NCBI RefSeq assembly: GCF_001570985.1
Contig: NZ_BCSS01000022.1
Span: 1 to 55,670, forward strand
Direction of reading: 5' to 3'
Length of the DNA: 55,670 nucleotides
Source of the DNA: Janibacter limosus NBRC 16128
GTDB lineage: Bacteria; Actinomycetota; Actinomycetes; Actinomycetales; Dermatophilaceae
Of the stretch, positions 51,653 through 55,670 are shown one piece after another. Every line of letters starts with the position of its first letter. Position 1 is the first letter of the stretch. Position numbers and translations under genes: made by a program. The notes below the pieces were generated by a model that saw only the letters and a list, made by a program, of their open reading frames with translations, was not told the DNA's origin and did no database searches.

Positions 51653-52372
51653 CTACTTCGTCCAGACGACCGCGCCATCGTCGGAGTAGTCCCCCTCGTA
51701 GGGCGCGTACTGCGCCCCCGTGACCTCCTGGCCCGAGGCGACCATGGCCACCTGGCAGGTGGTCTCGGTGTCACCGGGACCGAAGTCCTTGGGGATGGAG
51801 TTGCGGTCACACTTCTTGAAGGGCGAGGTGCCGATGAGGATCAGGGTCGACGCCTTGCGACCGTCGGCGAGGATCGGGTCGACATCGTCGAGGATGTCGC
51901 CGCCGAGCTCGGTCGAGCTGTCGGTACCCGTCATCTTGTACTGCACGTAGACGGGCGTGTAGTCCTTGTACTTGTCGGCGTCCTTGAGCTTGGCCAGGTC
52001 AGCCGAGGAACCCTTGGTGATCTCGGTGACGGTCACCGTCACGGTGGCCCCGTCATCACCCTGCGGGATCGTGGCGGGCTTGCCGATGGCCAGCTCGGTG
52101 CCCGGGTCGGTGAGACCGGCAGGCGCGGCGCCCTCGCTGCCCTCACCGTCGGACTCGGACTCCGACGAAGTGGACTCCTCCGTCGGCTCCTCGGTGGCCT
52201 CGGTCTCCGACGTCGCGTCCGTCGTGCTCTCGGACGTGCTGTCCGTGCTGGTCGTGGAGCTCGTCGTCGAGCTCGTCGTCTCCGTGTCGGACCCGCCACA
52301 GGCGGACAGGCCGAGCGCCGCAACGGCGAGCAGGCCGGCGGCGCTCGTGCGTCGACTGGTCATCGTGGTCAT
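51653..52372 (-). CDS. Lipoprotein with Ser/Thr/Glu stalk
   Basis: 239 residues. Lipobox LSAC (Cys25), then a low-complexity Ser/Thr/Glu/Asp stretch (about 28-80), then a globular beta-rich domain (about 85-239) with a cysteine pair (KKCDRNS and TTCQVA). This layout is common for extracytoplasmic lipoproteins of unknown role (DUF4352-like fold is possible). The ATG at 52372 is used; a second ATG (52363) is spaced better from GAGGGG. The start region can fold into a hairpin. Confidence 0.7.
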   Translation of the reverse strand: MTTMTSRRTSAAGLLAVAALGLSACGGSDTETTSSTTSSTTSTDSTSESTTDATSETEATEEPTEESTSSESESDGEGSEGAAPAGLTDPGTELAIGKPATIPQGDDGATVTVTVTEITKGSSADLAKLKDADKYKDYTPVYVQYKMTGTDSSTELGGDILDDVDPILADGRKASTLILIGTSPFKKCDRNSIPKDFGPGDTETTCQVAMVASGQEVTGAQYAPYEGDYSDDGAVVWTK

Positions 52373-52392
52373 CCCCTCGTGTCATGGGGATG
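52370..52392 (-). promoter_or_regulatory. Hairpin covering the lipoprotein start codon
   Basis: Arms CATCCCC and GGGGATG (52370-52376, 52386-52392) with a 9-nt loop. In the mRNA, the 3' arm contains both the GGGG of the ribosome binding site and the ATG at 52372. Confidence 0.4.
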
Positions 52393-52430
52393 CGGTCCGC
52401 CTCCCCTGACCCGGAGCCTATGGGCACGGA

Positions 52431-53351
52431 TCACTGCGACGACATGGGGAGCAGTCCCCGCCGCACAGCCTCGGACCGCAGGGCCGCAGCCGTGTCATCG
52501 TCCACGGTCGCGAAGAAGTCACCGACGACGTCCTCGAGGTGGCCCATCGAGCGGGCGGCGAAGAGCACCGGCTGATAGACGGTGATGTCGTAGTTGAGCG
52601 TGCCCATGTCAGCGACGTCGAGGTCACGGATCTCCATGTGCGCAAACTCCTGGATCTCGCCGTAGCTCGACAGGATGCCCGCGCCGTATGCCTTGAGGTC
52701 CTCCCCCTCGTACATGACGCCGAACTCGATGGAGAACCAGAAGACATCGGCCACGAGCTTCATCGCCTCCTCGCTCTCGAGACGGAGGGAGGCCTGCCCG
52801 GCAGCTTCGGTGATGGCGGCGAAGCGAGGACTGGCCAGCTGGTTGGCGTGTCCGATGACCTCGTGGATGATGTCCGGCTCCGGCGTGTAGAGCGGCTGCG
52901 ATCCATGACGCAGGTACTGCGTGGAGTTGAAGGTGCGGTCACCGAGATCTGCGTAGAAGTCGCGAAGGGGCACCAGCCCCGGCGCACACACATACCGCCA
53001 TCCGGTGAGAGGCAGCAGCCGCCCGGTGACCTCTGCCAGCTGCGGGACGTGGTCGGTCGGGAGCCCCAGTCGCTCCTTGGCAGTGAGGTACTCGCTGTGG
53101 GCGAAGCGGGCGTGCAGCGGAGCGAGCTCGCGGCTCACCCGGCTCCACACGGCGTGCTCCTGCTCGGTGTACTCGATCGTCGGAACCTCCTGGCTCCCTC
53201 GACGCCAGGCGAGGGCGGCCCCCGCGATCTCGCCGCGGCGGCGCAGGTACTGCGGGTCCTCCCGCCCGGGATGCGTGTCTGCGAGGTGCACCTCGACGGT
53301 GCCGTCCTCGTGCTCGGTCACGGGTGAGTACAGCTGTCCCTCGGTAAACAC
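52431..53351 (-). CDS. phhA: Phenylalanine 4-monooxygenase
   Basis: 306 residues. Aromatic amino acid hydroxylase: converts phenylalanine to tyrosine with a pterin cofactor and iron. The iron ligands are the two His of PDIIHEVIGHANQL and a downstream Glu in WFSIEFGVMYEGE. I start at the GTG at 53351 because AAGGAGG is 8 nt upstream and the length then fits the family; the open frame continues 76 residues further but lacks similarity. The pterin could be supplied through the folE product made in this window (inference). Confidence 0.9.
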   Translation of the reverse strand: MFTEGQLYSPVTEHEDGTVEVHLADTHPGREDPQYLRRRGEIAGAALAWRRGSQEVPTIEYTEQEHAVWSRVSRELAPLHARFAHSEYLTAKERLGLPTDHVPQLAEVTGRLLPLTGWRYVCAPGLVPLRDFYADLGDRTFNSTQYLRHGSQPLYTPEPDIIHEVIGHANQLASPRFAAITEAAGQASLRLESEEAMKLVADVFWFSIEFGVMYEGEDLKAYGAGILSSYGEIQEFAHMEIRDLDVADMGTLNYDITVYQPVLFAARSMGHLEDVVGDFFATVDDDTAAALRSEAVRRGLLPMSSQ

Positions 53352-53626
53352 GTCGACCACCTCCTTGTGGTCAGACAACCGTCCCAGAGTGCGCCGATCA
53401 GCACCATGGAACCCGAAAGTACTGATCAGACTGTGCACCGTCAGCAGGGTCGAGGTGACACGACGCTGTGCAGTCTGCGCACGCTCCACGAGACCGCTCG
53501 TCGCCCCGCGCCCCACGCCCGGCGACAAAGCGAGACCCCGCCGTTGTGATCCCGTGGCGCTGGGTGAAAGGTGGGGCATGACACACGTTCGCGCGATGGC
53601 GCGCGATCACTCGATGAGGAGGACAT

Positions 53627-55561
<1,935 letters not shown>

Positions 55562-55573
55562 CCACCAACAGAA

Positions 55574-55615
55574 CGCAGAAGGGGCCCCACCGAAATCGGT
55601 GGGGCCCCTTCTGCG
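55574..55615 (+). terminator. Terminator after acs
   Basis: 19-bp perfect stem (55574-55592 with 55597-55615) and loop AAAT, starting 12 bases after the stop codon. No T-tract. The remaining 55 bases of the window show no feature. Confidence 0.85.
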
Positions 55616-55670
55616 ATACATGTGGTGAGGACAGCTCTGGCCTCACGGAAGGGGCACAGCACAATGCCCT

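Overview
The window is about 55.7 kb of gene-dense, roughly 70% G+C DNA. I read it as a chromosomal segment of a high-GC Gram-positive actinobacterium, most likely Micrococcales and perhaps the family Intrasporangiaceae (Janibacter-like). Supports are GTG starts, GTGA/ATGA gene overlaps, the dacB-tilS-hpt-ftsH-fol order, a lysine-tailed topoisomerase I, and the helicase/tad-like secretion neighbourhood. The family-level placement is inference. I see no phage, transposon, insertion sequence or CRISPR array.

Layout. 1-1900: the 3' part of a secreted, C-terminally anchored protein and a class F-like sortase. 1890-11023 (minus): one long run, dacB, zincin, tilS, hpt, ftsH, folE, folP, folB-folK fusion, DUF3180. 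11110-13531: pyrophosphatase, an SRPBCC protein, an alpha/beta hydrolase and a lipoprotein. 13606-17909: tRNA-Thr(CGU), a palindromic element and a tightly overlapped four-glycosyltransferase operon. 17937-24533: acyltransferase, an unknown protein, a TAP-like peptidase lipoprotein, holB-tmk, a serine hydrolase and a pyrimidine-dimer glycosylase. 24551-32766: a second palindromic element, acyl-CoA synthetase with an SCP2 protein, topA, a LigB-type dioxygenase, a lipoprotein and a methyltransferase. 32796-43718: proton-pumping pyrophosphatase hppA, a STAS anti-sigma antagonist, a DEAD/DEAH helicase with a LapA-like protein, the tad-like cluster (cpaE, tadA, tadB, tadC, Flp-like pilin, two TadE-like proteins), and a Fic-like protein with a degenerate motif. 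43751-49765: LytS/LytT-type two-component system with two acetate-type symporters and their small membrane partners. 49823-55670: bioB facing a BioQ-like TetR gene across two operators, a lipoprotein, phenylalanine hydroxylase and acetyl-CoA synthetase.

The most striking layer is regulatory. At least twelve transcription-unit heads have TANNNT exactly 6 or 7 nt before the start codon and no Shine-Dalgarno sequence, the signature of leaderless mRNA. In one case (35612/35631) two divergent leaderless genes appear to share overlapping -10 elements in an 18-bp gap. The dioxygenase at 29891 has a full -35/17/-10 promoter with a palindrome in the spacer. Two diverged ~100-bp intergenic palindromic elements (13723-13826 and 24551-24665) look like one family. 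The heptamer CGAAGGG/CCCTTCG is over-represented and forms the outer arms of several terminators. The four-glycosyltransferase operon (13908-17909) is the best candidate for an undescribed pathway.
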